A stretch of 64,000 nt of DNA. Source: Limisoma sp963601185. GTDB taxonomy: Bacteria; Bacteroidota; Bacteroidia; Bacteroidales; Muribaculaceae. The DNA lies in the NCBI GenBank assembly GCA_963601185.1, contig CAVCEE010000010.1, forward strand, positions 41,702-105,701, written 5' to 3'. The first letter of the stretch is position 1, and each line of letters begins with the position of its first letter. Shown here piece by piece: positions 1 to 8,373 of this stretch. Position numbers and translations under genes: made by a program. Below the pieces are notes generated by a model. It ran no database searches and was not told the DNA's origin. It was given only the letters and a program-made list of their open reading frames with translations.

Positions 1-119
1 GCCGTATTGCTAACCACGGGCTTCAGCCCGTGGCAGACTGATAACCTGCAACTTGCACCTCGTAGTGGGTGCCGCCATCACCAACAAAAAATATTTTTTG
101 CAATTTTTTCGCTGAAAAT

Positions 120-150
120 TTTGCAGATTAAAAAAATATCTATACTTTTG
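120..150 (+). promoter_or_regulatory. Bacteroidetes-type promoter of the Fur/PerR gene
   Basis: TTTG at 120-123 and TACTTTTG at 143-150 are separated by 19 nt. This matches the Bacteroidetes primary-sigma consensus TTTG-N19-TAnnTTTG. Transcription should begin around 155, about 27 nt before the start codon at 182. Confidence 0.7.
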
Positions 151-164
151 TAACGATTTCAAAC

Positions 165-179
165 TTGTAATCATTACAA
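165..179. promoter_or_regulatory. PerR/Fur box (7-1-7 palindrome)
   Basis: TTGTAAT-C-ATTACAA is a perfect 7-1-7 inverted repeat. It has the form of PerR and Fur boxes (consensus close to TTATAATnATTATAA). It lies just downstream of the predicted transcription start and 2 nt before the ATG at 182, so bound repressor would block initiation or early elongation. Autoregulation of the adjacent Fur-family gene, and through it rubrerythrin, is the natural inference. Confidence 0.75.
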
Positions 180-181
180 AT

Positions 182-625
182 ATGTCAAACGAAGCAATAG
201 CACATCTCACGGCACACGGCGTAAAGCCTTCGGCGCAACGGATAGCGATAATGGACTATCTGCTCTGCCACCGCACGCACCCCACCGTCGAGGCAATCTA
301 CAGCGAACTTGTAGAGGCGATGCCCACACTGTCGCGCACCACCGTCTACAACACGCTCAAATTGCTCGAAGAGCATGATGCCATCCTCGAGTTGACCATC
401 GATAAGCGCACTGCACACTACGACGGCGACACTACGCCCCACTCCCATTTCCAGTGCAAGCACTGCGGCCGGATTATCGACATTTCGCTGCAAAAGGTTG
501 ATGTGGAGCAAACGGCTCACGACTTCGTGATCCAGGAAACGGACGTCTACTACCGGGGGTATTGCCGGCAATGCCTCACTGCAATGAAAGAAAAGGCAGA
601 CAACTGCCAAGAAAATAACAAATAA
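182..625 (+). CDS. perR: Fur-family transcriptional repressor, PerR-like
   Basis: The protein has 147 residues, the usual Fur/PerR length. An N-terminal winged helix (about 1-85, with a TLSRTTVYNTLKLL recognition region) is followed by a dimerisation domain. That domain carries the metal-site histidine segment HSHFQCKHCGRIID and a second pair YCRQC, so the two CxxC motifs of the structural zinc site are present. Cytoplasmic, DNA-binding, metal-dependent repressor. PerR rather than Fur is favoured by the 7-1-7 operator at its own start and by the peroxide-defence gene rubrerythrin 24 bp downstream, probably in the same operon. The regulatory metal (Fe/Mn peroxide sensing versus iron sensing) cannot be proved from sequence. 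Confidence 0.88.
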   Translation: MSNEAIAHLTAHGVKPSAQRIAIMDYLLCHRTHPTVEAIYSELVEAMPTLSRTTVYNTLKLLEEHDAILELTIDKRTAHYDGDTTPHSHFQCKHCGRIIDISLQKVDVEQTAHDFVIQETDVYYRGYCRQCLTAMKEKADNCQENNK

Positions 626-649
626 AACCCAATTTAAACCCTTACAACT

Positions 650-1201
650 ATGTCAAAAAAATTTATCTGCACAGTATGTGGCTACGTACACGAAGGTGAT
701 GCCGCTCCGGCAAAATGTCCGCAATGCGGCGTTCCTGCAAGCAAGTTCAAAGAACTCCAGGAAGACGAAGCCCTCAGTTTTGTAACCGAGCACGTTATCG
801 GTGTGGCAAAAGGCTGCGACGAGGAAATGATCAAGGACCTCAACGCTCACTTCAACGGCGAATGCTCAGAGGTAGGCATGTACCTCGCAATGTCGCGTCA
901 GGCCGACCGCGAAGGCTATCCTGAAGTGGCTGAAGCGTTCAAGCGCTACGCTTGGGAAGAGGCTGAACACGCTGCAAAGTTTGCCGAACTCCTCGGCGAC
1001 CTCGTTTGGGACACCAAGACCAACCTCGAAAAGCGTATGGCTGCTGAGTCGGGCGCAAATGCCGACAAGATGCGCATCGCAAAGCGTGCCAAAGAACTCA
1101 ACCTTGACGCAATCCACGACACAGTGCATGAGATGGCAAAAGATGAGGCTCGCCACGGACAGGGCTTCGAAGGTCTCTACAAACGCCTGTTCAAGAAATA
1201 A
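650..1201 (+). CDS. rbr: Rubrerythrin with N-terminal rubredoxin domain
   Basis: 183 residues. The rubredoxin-like iron site is at the N-terminus (CTVCGY at 7-12, CPQCG at 23-27) and is followed by a four-helix ferritin-like diiron domain. That domain has the carboxylate/histidine motifs ECSEVGMY, EEAEHA and DEARHG. This domain order is the reverse of classical rubrerythrin and matches the so-called reverse rubrerythrins, NADH-linked peroxide reductases of anaerobes. It sits in the cytoplasm and reduces hydrogen peroxide to water. It lies 24 bp after the PerR-like regulator and is followed by a strong terminator, so the two genes form a peroxide-defence operon. Confidence 0.92.
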   Translation: MSKKFICTVCGYVHEGDAAPAKCPQCGVPASKFKELQEDEALSFVTEHVIGVAKGCDEEMIKDLNAHFNGECSEVGMYLAMSRQADREGYPEVAEAFKRYAWEEAEHAAKFAELLGDLVWDTKTNLEKRMAAESGANADKMRIAKRAKELNLDAIHDTVHEMAKDEARHGQGFEGLYKRLFKK

Positions 1202-1224
1202 TCGTAAGATTACGATAATCAACT

Positions 1225-1256
1225 AAAGGGCTTGCCGGATTTTCGGCAAGCCCTTT
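1225..1256 (+). terminator. Rho-independent terminator after rubrerythrin
   Basis: AAAGGGCTTGCCG is followed by a short loop and CGGCAAGCCCTTT: a 13-bp stem with a T-rich 3' side. It closes the regulator-rubrerythrin operon. Confidence 0.85.
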
Positions 1257-1404
1257 CCGTGTATCAACGTCACGACAAACGAAAACCGGACCGCATCGCT
1301 GCAGCCCGGTTTCACCACAAATCTTTTTCGTTAACAAACCAATAACTAACTATCTTTCAAGACTTGCCCCTCGTGGGGACAACTTAAAAGTACAAAAACT
1401 ATTT

Positions 1405-2694
1405 TTAAATCTTGTCGAATGCCTGTTTAAGGTCATCAAGTATGTCATCAATATGTTCCGTACCAATCGACAGGCGGACAGTAGAAGGAGTGATGTGCTG
1501 TTGAGCCAATTCCTCCGGAGTCATCTGCGAGTGGGTGGTGGTGTATGGGTGTATCACGAGGCTCTTCACGTCAGCCACATTGGCGAGCAGTGAGAAAATC
1601 TCGAGCGAGTCGATAAACTTCCATGCCTCTTTCTCCCCTCCCTTGATTTCGAAAGTGAAGATGCTGCCGCCGCCGTTGGGAAAATATTTCTCATAGAGGG
1701 CGTGATCGGGATGCGAAGGAAGTGACGGATGGTTTACCTTTGCCACCTTCGGGTTCTTGCTGAGGAAATCCACAACCTTCAATGCGTTCTCCACGTGACG
1801 CTCCACACGAAGCGAGAGAGTTTCAAGTCCCTGCAAGAGGATGAAGGCGTTGAACGGTGAAATCGTCGCGCCAGTGTCGCGGAGGATGACCGCACGGATG
1901 CGGGTAACAAACGCCGCCTTTCCTGCCACATCGGCAAAGATTGCGCCGTGGTAACTTGGATCCGGCTTGGCAAGCGAAGGAAACTTGTCGGCGTTGGCTT
2001 TCCAGTCGAATGTGCCACCATCAACGATTACGCCACCGAGGCTTGAGCCGTGACCACCGATAAACTTGGTTGCCGAATGCACAACGATGTCGGCTCCGTG
2101 TTCGATAGGACGGATAAGGTAAGGCGTGCCAAACGTATTGTCGATAATCAACGGAATGTTGTGGCGGTGAGCCACCTCGGCGATAGCCTCGATATTTGTC
2201 ACATCGGAGTTAGGGTTACCGAATGTCTCGGCATACACCACCTTGGTGTTTGGCTGGATGGCAGCCTCAAGAGCCTCAAGGTCGTTGACGTTGACAATAG
2301 TGTTTGTGATGCCCTGAGTGGCAAGAGTGTGGGTAATCAAATTGAACGAACCGCCGTAAAGGTTGTCGGCTGCAACAATGTGGTCGCCCACCGAAAGAAT
2401 GTTTTGCAATGAGTAGGTAACAGCCGCCGCACCTGATGCCACAGCAAGGCCGGCTACGCCACCTTCAAGAGCGGCAACACGGTCTTCAAACACACCCTGT
2501 GTCGAATTGGTCAAACGTCCGTAGATGTTACCTGCGTCGCGAAGACCGAAACGGTCGGCTGCGTGTTGCGAGTTGCGGAACACATACGACGTGGTTTGAT
2601 AAATAGGCACCGCACGTGCGTCGGTTGCTGGATCCGGTTGCTCTTGTCCAACATGCAGTTGGAGGGTCTCGAAGTGATATTTCTTTGTTGCCAT
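1405..2694 (-). CDS. metY: O-acetylhomoserine sulfhydrylase (PLP enzyme)
   Basis: 429 residues, typical of the MetY branch of the Cys/Met-metabolism PLP family. It converts O-acetyl-L-homoserine plus sulfide to homocysteine and acetate (direct sulfhydrylation) in methionine synthesis. Visible signatures are the N-terminal ETLQLHVGQ, YGRLTNSTQ, the PLP aspartate region IIDNTFGTPYL, and the PLP lysine in VVHSATKFIGGHG. The C-terminal segment SVGTEH-like (RLSIGTEHIDDI) is standard. It is a monocistronic minus-strand gene with its own promoter at 2744-2776. Cystathionine synthase/lyase relatives are shorter (about 380-400 residues), which supports MetY. Confidence 0.93.
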   Translation of the reverse strand: MATKKYHFETLQLHVGQEQPDPATDARAVPIYQTTSYVFRNSQHAADRFGLRDAGNIYGRLTNSTQGVFEDRVAALEGGVAGLAVASGAAAVTYSLQNILSVGDHIVAADNLYGGSFNLITHTLATQGITNTIVNVNDLEALEAAIQPNTKVVYAETFGNPNSDVTNIEAIAEVAHRHNIPLIIDNTFGTPYLIRPIEHGADIVVHSATKFIGGHGSSLGGVIVDGGTFDWKANADKFPSLAKPDPSYHGAIFADVAGKAAFVTRIRAVILRDTGATISPFNAFILLQGLETLSLRVERHVENALKVVDFLSKNPKVAKVNHPSLPSHPDHALYEKYFPNGGGSIFTFEIKGGEKEAWKFIDSLEIFSLLANVADVKSLVIHPYTTTHSQMTPEELAQQHITPSTVRLSIGTEHIDDILDDLKQAFDKI

Positions 2695-2743
2695 ATCTAT
2701 TATGTTTTTAAAGATTGGTTACTGATGACTTTTATTTACACCG

Positions 2744-2776
2744 CAAAGTTACGGCGAAATAGACATATCTTCCAAA
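2744..2776 (-). promoter_or_regulatory. Promoter of metY
   Basis: Read on the minus strand, TAACTTTG (2751-2744) is preceded by TTTG (2776-2773) with a 21-nt spacer, a close match to the Bacteroidetes consensus. It lies about 50 bp upstream of the metY ATG. Confidence 0.6.
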
Positions 2777-2923
2777 CATTTTTCAAAACTCGGAAAACTT
2801 TTCCATACAACAAACTTTATACAGAGTAATCCTCCACGCAACCGCCAAAAATCCGCCCCTGGCAGAATTTTTTTCTATTACCCCTCTTCCTGAACAACAA
2901 ATTCCATAATCGACAAATAGCCA

Positions 2924-4258
2924 CTATAGAAACGGCACCATAAACACAGGTATACACATAACATCCTTGTCTTTCCGTAAGTCCTTCGTGTAGATAAGAT
3001 ATTTGTCAGACACCCGTGAAGAGAATTTAACACAGAAATTGTCAATTGACGGATGCTTGGCATAGCCCGACGACTTCACCTCCAAAGGATATAACTTATT
3101 TCCCCTACTCAACAGAAAATCAACTTCATAAAGATGATTCGATGTTGGTGACTGGAATGTATAATAGTACAGATTGTTTCCTGCCGCAACCAACATTTGT
3201 GCAACGACATTCTCATATATATACCCTAAGTTTGCCTCCAACTTGTCACTTAGTAATTTCTCGTAAATGATATTGTCTGTTACTTTCTTGTCCATAAACA
3301 TTGAAGTGATGAACAAACCAGTGTCATGCAAGTATATCTTAAACTTTTCAAGATTCTTGGTCAATGACATTCCCACATTTGGGTCATCTATATGATAAGC
3401 CACATTCACAATCATCGAGTTCTTCATATCCTCCAATATGGAAAGAATATTTTCCGCTCTCTGATTCTCGATTACACTACTTACTTTGTAACGGCTTCCC
3501 CCATGAGCCAATTGAGATGGGATACTGTTAAAAAGTAATGAGGCACGACCTGTAGAGTCTATTCTATGCAAATCAGCATCATACAAATTGATGATGGTAC
3601 GTTTCATCTCATCGACATCTGCGAAGTTGTTGGTCTTAATATACTCTGCAACAACCTGAGGCATACCTCCAATAAGCATATATAGCCTGAAATCACGAAG
3701 AGTTTGCCTTACAGCGACATCCCCCAATGTCATTCTCGACTCAAAACATTGTCTAAGCAACGGCACACTAACCTCATCTCCTAATGCCCATCTAAACTCC
3801 TCATAGTCCATAGGATACATCTCAACCGTTGTTTCCTCACTTGGGATCAAGATGCCTTCCGTGTATTTACGAATGCCAATCAGAGAGCCAGTCTCTATAT
3901 AGTCGTATCGCCCATCAGCCACCAAATACTTGATGGCTTGACGTGCTTTTGGCGCAAGTTGAACCTCATCAAAGACTATGACAGACTTTCGTTCTATGAG
4001 CTTCACTTTGTAAATCATCTGAAGCTGCAGGAATATAAAGTTCAAGTCCGACAAATCTTCAAACAAGTCTACCACTCGCCTTGGAGCTTGCCCAAAGTCG
4101 ATAAGAATATACGACTGATATTCATTCTTGGCAAACTCTTCTGCTATTGTAGACTTGCCTACACGCCTTGCTCCTTTTATCATTAATGCGCGTCGTCCGC
4201 CAGCACGTTCTTTCCAATCGCATAATCTTCTATATATCTTTCTTTTAAATACACACAT
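2924..4258 (-). CDS. AAA-type ATPase with DUF4143 / nuclease-like C-terminus
   Basis: About 444 residues, starting at the ATG at 4258 (MCVFKRK); an upstream TTG in frame is less likely. The N-terminal P-loop domain has Walker A GARRVGKS and Walker B SVIVFDEVQ, and is followed by TGSLIG (sensor-like). The C-terminal region carries a PD-(D/E)xK-like pattern, YEVDFLLSRG then LYPLEVKSSG. This architecture (AAA_14 plus DUF4143) is abundant in Bacteroidales and archaea; its cellular role is not established. Base composition is more AT-rich than the neighbours, and the gene stands alone, which suggests horizontal acquisition. Three near-identical repeats lie over its promoter. Confidence 0.8.
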   Translation of the reverse strand: MCVFKRKIYRRLCDWKERAGGRRALMIKGARRVGKSTIAEEFAKNEYQSYILIDFGQAPRRVVDLFEDLSDLNFIFLQLQMIYKVKLIERKSVIVFDEVQLAPKARQAIKYLVADGRYDYIETGSLIGIRKYTEGILIPSEETTVEMYPMDYEEFRWALGDEVSVPLLRQCFESRMTLGDVAVRQTLRDFRLYMLIGGMPQVVAEYIKTNNFADVDEMKRTIINLYDADLHRIDSTGRASLLFNSIPSQLAHGGSRYKVSSVIENQRAENILSILEDMKNSMIVNVAYHIDDPNVGMSLTKNLEKFKIYLHDTGLFITSMFMDKKVTDNIIYEKLLSDKLEANLGYIYENVVAQMLVAAGNNLYYYTFQSPTSNHLYEVDFLLSRGNKLYPLEVKSSGYAKHPSIDNFCVKFSSRVSDKYLIYTKDLRKDKDVMCIPVFMVPFL

Positions 4259-4343
4259 TTGCAAAATCCCCTATTTGTTATGCCGCAAAATTAGCAAAAT
4301 CCCCATATTTATATTATTCAAAACTTGCAAAATCCCCTGTTTT
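4259..4343 (-). promoter_or_regulatory. Three direct repeats over the ATPase promoter
   Basis: On the plus strand the unit GCAAAATCCCC begins at 4261, 4293 and 4327, each copy extended by similar AT-rich flanks (4259-4276, 4292-4310, 4325-4343). Spacings are 32 and 34 bp, about three helical turns. A minus-strand TAATTTTG -7-like box lies at 4293-4286, between copies 1 and 2, and copy 1 abuts the start codon. The layout suggests a regulator that binds cooperatively and controls this ATPase, possibly autoregulation. Confidence 0.6.
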
Positions 4344-4368
4344 AACATCAATTAACCAGCAAATACAA

Positions 4369-4397
4369 AGGCAACCAAACGTCGCGTCTGGTTGCCT
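4369..4397 (-). terminator. Terminator of the susC-GH32 operon
   Basis: AGGCAACCA and TGGTTGCCT form a 9-bp stem with an 11-nt loop. Read on the minus strand it is followed by TTTGTATTT. It lies 40 bp after the GH32 stop codon. Confidence 0.7.
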
Positions 4398-4436
4398 CTG
4401 AAACTTAATTCAATCCTATTTATCTTAAAAACCTTC

Positions 4437-6809
4437 TTATTTCACTACAACTTTCTTGTTGCCTACGATGTAGATGCCCTGCGGCAGATTGTCGGTAGCC
4501 TCCGCCGGCTGCACGTTTGTCCGCAGACGGATGCCTTGCAGGTTGTACACGTCGACCGGGGCGTTATAGGCATCTCCGTCCGACTGGATTTCGGTCACGC
4601 TGCCGTCGCCGTTCGCTCCGGCAAGAGTCCACGCCTTCAGTTCCTTGACCGTGGCAGATGCGGCAGAGAACGCCTCAACACCGTTGGCATCGGCATCGGT
4701 CGGGAACACGCGTATGGATGTCGCCCACTTGTCGTTGACGAAGATGTCGACTATCGAATGATCAATGAAAATGTTGATTTTCAAATCGCTTCCTACCGCC
4801 GGACGCTCTGGGAGCGCACAACGGTACACGCCGTCGTAAGCACCCGCATCGTTGACCAAACGAGTCAGTCCGCTGAAATCGGCAATCAGTTCGCCCGATG
4901 TTGGATTATACTTGACAACACCTTCGGCACTACCGTTCTTAAACACTTTGAAACCGAACTCCGAAGACCCGACCTCAAATGTTCCACAGATTTCAATCTG
5001 CCGTCCGCTCACCGGCGAAAGACTTTCGCTGCCCGTTAGCACAAAGTTGTCGCGCGAATATGCCGTTGCCGTGCGCAAGCCCGACAACCCTTCATACGGC
5101 TTCTGCAACAGTGTTCCGTCGTCGGTCAGCGACCACTCGCGCGGCAGTGAATAGCAGTGCGCCCAACCCAGGTTCCAGTTGGAAGCCGAAGGCAACTTGT
5201 CAGGCACTATGCCGAGCACGAGAGTCTTGCCGTCGTGCTGATAGATTGTAGGCGAAAGCAGTCCGAAACCATCGTGCGAATTCATCTCCACAAGGCGAGG
5301 GCTCGACGACTTCGCGTCAGCGACAAATTTGCCGTCGTCGGCTATCGAGCCAGTCCAGTAGAGCGTGCGCACACCTTGCAGCGTGGCCTGTGGCGTTGCC
5401 GTAAATAGCCACTTGCCATTTGCCATCTTGGTCACGGTAGGCATCTCCCAGAACGTACCGTCGGAAGAGACCGTGCTGCCCGAGAAAAACAAGTCGCCGG
5501 AATTGCTCCAAGTGCCCGATGTGGCATTGTAGCGGTGGAGAGTCGTCGTGCCGATGCCGCTCTTCGACGAGCCGACAATGATGTAGGCATTGTCGCCGTT
5601 GCGGAAGAAATACGGATCGCGGAAATCGTCCGACAATCCGCTCGGACGGCCCGAAATTATCGGGTTGCCGGCATATTTGTTCCAGTTTATCAAGTCTGCC
5701 GATTCAGGCACTGCCTGGGCAATCATAGCCTTGCCGTAGTCCACGCCGGTATAGATGATGTTAGGCTGTCCGCCGGTAATCACATCGTCGGCAAACACGC
5801 AGCCACTCCAGCATCCCTTGATATCGTAGGAGTCGCCCGGCGCAACGGCAATTTTCTCCTCGCGCCAGTCGTAGAGATTCTCGCTCGAGATGTGTCCCCA
5901 GTGCAAACGAGCCATATAAGGGCCGTCGCCGTTTTTCTGGAAAAACACGTGGTATCTGCCGTCAGAATAGTACATACCGTGGCTTTCGTTCGTCCATCCG
6001 GCATCAGGCATGCCGTGGAAACGCGGACGCAGAAGGTCGTCGGCAAACCGCGACGACGGCACTGACAGGTCGGGCGTTTCCGCAGTCTGCCAGCCTTGTA
6101 TCTCTTCCTGTGTCTTGGCTTCGTTCCATATCGACACGTCGCTGATCAAGCCGTTGAACGACATCAGTTCGAAGAGGTCTGATTTCCGTGATTCCGTTCC
6201 CTGACCCATATACAGAGTGCCGGCAGCCATCGACACCGAACCGTTGGCTTTGCCAGAGCCCACCTCAACGCCGTTGTTGTAGAGTTTCACCGTACGGTTG
6301 ACGCAGTCCACCACAGCCACCAGATTGTTCCATTGGTAGGTTGGCAACGGAGAGTCTACCTCGATGGTCACCGGCCATCCGCCCACATAGGTGCTGAACG
6401 AATACTTGCCGTTGAAGCCGAGGTAAAAGCCGAAGCCGGTTTTCGCCGTCTTGTCGAGACAGGAAACTATCGGGGTCTTTTCGGTCGTATTAGTGTCAAT
6501 CTCAATAATCGGATAGCACGGCACTGCCACCCATAGCGAAACCGTCATTGTCGTCGTTCCAGTAGGAATGACGTCGCCTATCGCAGCGTCAACGTGCGAC
6601 GTGTATCCGTCGAAGCGGAGGGCACTTCCGTTGATGCCCTTCACATTCTCAGGTGCGAAGTTTCCCTCAACGGCAAACTTGCTGCCGCTGACTGTTTCTG
6701 TTATGTTTCCTGAATTGGCATGCATATCGAAATGCGCAACCAGTTCGGCATTGGCGCTGATGGCTGCTCCAACCATCACACCCGTTACTATTGGTTTAAA
6801 GAATTTCAT
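4437..6809 (-). CDS. Secreted GH32 fructanase with LamG-like domain, unusual nucleophile
   Basis: 790 residues. A signal peptide (about 1-21) is followed by a concanavalin/LamG-like domain (about 22-240), the five-bladed GH32 catalytic domain (about 258-560), the GH32 C-terminal beta-sandwich (DHSIVDIFVN) and a C-terminal tail VDVYNLQGIRL...LPQGIYIV. The tail resembles type IX secretion sorting domains. It should hydrolyse beta-fructosyl linkages of levan or inulin at the cell surface. The RDP motif is intact (R397-D398-P399) and the acid/base glutamate is E455 in FWEMP, where the usual Cys is Met. The nucleophile motif NDPNG reads NESHG, giving E275 where Asp is expected. Last gene of the susC operon. 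Confidence 0.85.
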   Translation of the reverse strand: MKFFKPIVTGVMVGAAISANAELVAHFDMHANSGNITETVSGSKFAVEGNFAPENVKGINGSALRFDGYTSHVDAAIGDVIPTGTTTMTVSLWVAVPCYPIIEIDTNTTEKTPIVSCLDKTAKTGFGFYLGFNGKYSFSTYVGGWPVTIEVDSPLPTYQWNNLVAVVDCVNRTVKLYNNGVEVGSGKANGSVSMAAGTLYMGQGTESRKSDLFELMSFNGLISDVSIWNEAKTQEEIQGWQTAETPDLSVPSSRFADDLLRPRFHGMPDAGWTNESHGMYYSDGRYHVFFQKNGDGPYMARLHWGHISSENLYDWREEKIAVAPGDSYDIKGCWSGCVFADDVITGGQPNIIYTGVDYGKAMIAQAVPESADLINWNKYAGNPIISGRPSGLSDDFRDPYFFRNGDNAYIIVGSSKSGIGTTTLHRYNATSGTWSNSGDLFFSGSTVSSDGTFWEMPTVTKMANGKWLFTATPQATLQGVRTLYWTGSIADDGKFVADAKSSSPRLVEMNSHDGFGLLSPTIYQHDGKTLVLGIVPDKLPSASNWNLGWAHCYSLPREWSLTDDGTLLQKPYEGLSGLRTATAYSRDNFVLTGSESLSPVSGRQIEICGTFEVGSSEFGFKVFKNGSAEGVVKYNPTSGELIADFSGLTRLVNDAGAYDGVYRCALPERPAVGSDLKINIFIDHSIVDIFVNDKWATSIRVFPTDADANGVEAFSAASATVKELKAWTLAGANGDGSVTEIQSDGDAYNAPVDVYNLQGIRLRTNVQPAEATDNLPQGIYIVGNKKVVVK

Positions 6810-6882
6810 ACACGAAATTAGGCAAAGTTCCGGACTTGCCGCCGCTGACGGCGCACCAAGCCCGGAACTTTTAAAGATTTTT

Positions 6883-8352
6883 TTATTTCAGATAATCAAG
6901 TATGTTCTTTGTCAACTGCTCGATGTTGTGCTGGTAAGGGTTGACACCTGAATTCTGGTTCCATTCGTAGGCAGCCAGACCGTTGGCGATGCAGCGTCCG
7001 TGCTCAGTGTTTGCATAGAACTCTACGAGGCCGGCAACACAGTGGTCGCGTACGTGTCCCCAAGTGGCAAGAACGAGCGAGTTGGTAGTAACCTCGAAGT
7101 TCTTTATCACGTCAGGATAGTTGCCCTTGCCGTAGACGTTGCAGTCCCACATGCAGTTGTGGTCTTCGCGCTGTCCTGGGCCAATCAGCGGCAAGTTTGG
7201 ATAGCCGTAGTTGTTAGGGTCTTCGAGAGTAAGACCGTTGTAGACTGCGTGGCCTGTGCGGTCGTAGAATCCCTGGTCGCTGCCGTTGCGGAAGTCCCAG
7301 CCGAGGTAAGGGTTGATTACCCATACGTCCGTACCGCTGCCACCATCGCCGTTGCCGTAGATGTTAGGCGCCATATCCGACGGAACGAAGCCGAGAGGCA
7401 CTGTGAGTTGTGTTGCCATATTCGACAGATACAGGCTACCGCCGTTTGCCGAATACTGGCGGAGAGCGACAATCACCTCATCGCTTACCAACGCCTCCGG
7501 GAGGTTCTGCCAACCGATAGGCAAGCCCACGCGGTCAATCTCAATCCAGAGCACAGGATAGAGGTCGGCGTCAAGTTCGGCAATCTTCGACGGACTGATA
7601 AACTCTGCATTCTCCTGCTGTGCGAACCAAGCCGCTGCGGCGCGCTCGTCGTCGTCAGGCAACTGCTGTACTGTTTCGGCAAGCATCACATAACCCATTT
7701 TAGGAGTGATGTAAGGGATGGTCACTTTCACTGTAGAGCCTTTCGATGCGTAGTATCCATCGTAGACCACAGCAACCGTGTAGGAGAGTTCCTTGTCCAT
7801 CGGCTGACCTTTGAGTTCACACGATGTAGCCGCGCCCTCAAGCACTGTTGCGGCATCGGTATCGCCGTCACGAATCACCTTTACGGCAGTGATGCCGCTG
7901 GCTTGTGGAAGAGTCCAGTTGAGAGTTACCGTGCGGCCGTTGACATCGGCAGTAAGGTCGGTCACGTTAGCAAGTTCCACATAAGGAATAGTGGCCTTCA
8001 CCGAGATGCCTTCCGACACATATCCGCCGTCGTAGAGCACCTTGACCGTGTACATGTATTCCTCTTCCATCGGCTGACCTTTGACAGCGTAGGAAGTAAC
8101 CTTTCCGTCCAGACGGATTGGATTTGACGAGTTGCCGTTGGTGATGAGCAATGCTCCAACCACGTCGTTGTCCTGTGGCAGATTCCACGAAAGGTTCACC
8201 ACATAGCCGTCGACAGTGGCCTTCAGGTCGCTCACTTTTTGCAGCGACGACAACTCCGTATAGCCTGTCGGTTCAAATTCCGAGCAAGAGCCAAGCATCC
8301 CGCATATCATTGACAGCAGAAGGATGATGCTATATTTTGATAGTTTTTTCAT
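6883..8352 (-). CDS. SusE/F-position surface lipoprotein, DUF4960 type
   Basis: 489 residues with a lipoprotein signal (LGSC, Cys23) and two tandem fibronectin-III-like repeats (about 35-125 and 126-215), each ending in a TIPY motif. A C-terminal domain of about 270 residues resembles DUF4960, found in fructan loci of Bacteroidetes. It is expected on the outer-membrane surface as a glycan-binding partner of the SusC/SusD pair, in the position of BT1761 in the Bacteroides thetaiotaomicron levan locus. It lies 21 bp after susD and 73 bp before GH32. Family assignment is from memory of sequence style. Confidence 0.75.
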   Translation of the reverse strand: MKKLSKYSIILLLSMICGMLGSCSEFEPTGYTELSSLQKVSDLKATVDGYVVNLSWNLPQDNDVVGALLITNGNSSNPIRLDGKVTSYAVKGQPMEEEYMYTVKVLYDGGYVSEGISVKATIPYVELANVTDLTADVNGRTVTLNWTLPQASGITAVKVIRDGDTDAATVLEGAATSCELKGQPMDKELSYTVAVVYDGYYASKGSTVKVTIPYITPKMGYVMLAETVQQLPDDDERAAAAWFAQQENAEFISPSKIAELDADLYPVLWIEIDRVGLPIGWQNLPEALVSDEVIVALRQYSANGGSLYLSNMATQLTVPLGFVPSDMAPNIYGNGDGGSGTDVWVINPYLGWDFRNGSDQGFYDRTGHAVYNGLTLEDPNNYGYPNLPLIGPGQREDHNCMWDCNVYGKGNYPDVIKNFEVTTNSLVLATWGHVRDHCVAGLVEFYANTEHGRCIANGLAAYEWNQNSGVNPYQHNIEQLTKNILDYLK

Positions 8353-8373
8353 TTTTCCTGAGATTTTAATGGT

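Larger units (their letters stand above)
1..181. repeat. REP-like hairpins upstream of the Fur-family gene
   Basis: A perfect hairpin lies at 14-33: stem CCACGGGC, loop TTCA, stem GCCCGTGG. A second, weaker hairpin (GCACC/GGTGC) lies at 55-71. Palindromes of the first type are commonly dispersed in bacterial genomes as REP or IS200/IS605-associated elements. No transposase is visible here, so the assignment is by shape only. The rest of the stretch is AT-rich promoter DNA for the downstream regulator. Confidence 0.4.

Noticed and set aside
185..610. Long minus-strand open frame opposite the Fur gene
   Set aside because: Antisense shadow of a clearly recognisable Fur-family protein; composition is Val/His/Cys-rich without any motif.
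4259..4343. CRISPR array
   Set aside because: The repeats are too short (about 11 identical bases), only three copies exist, they overlap a promoter, and there are no cas genes.
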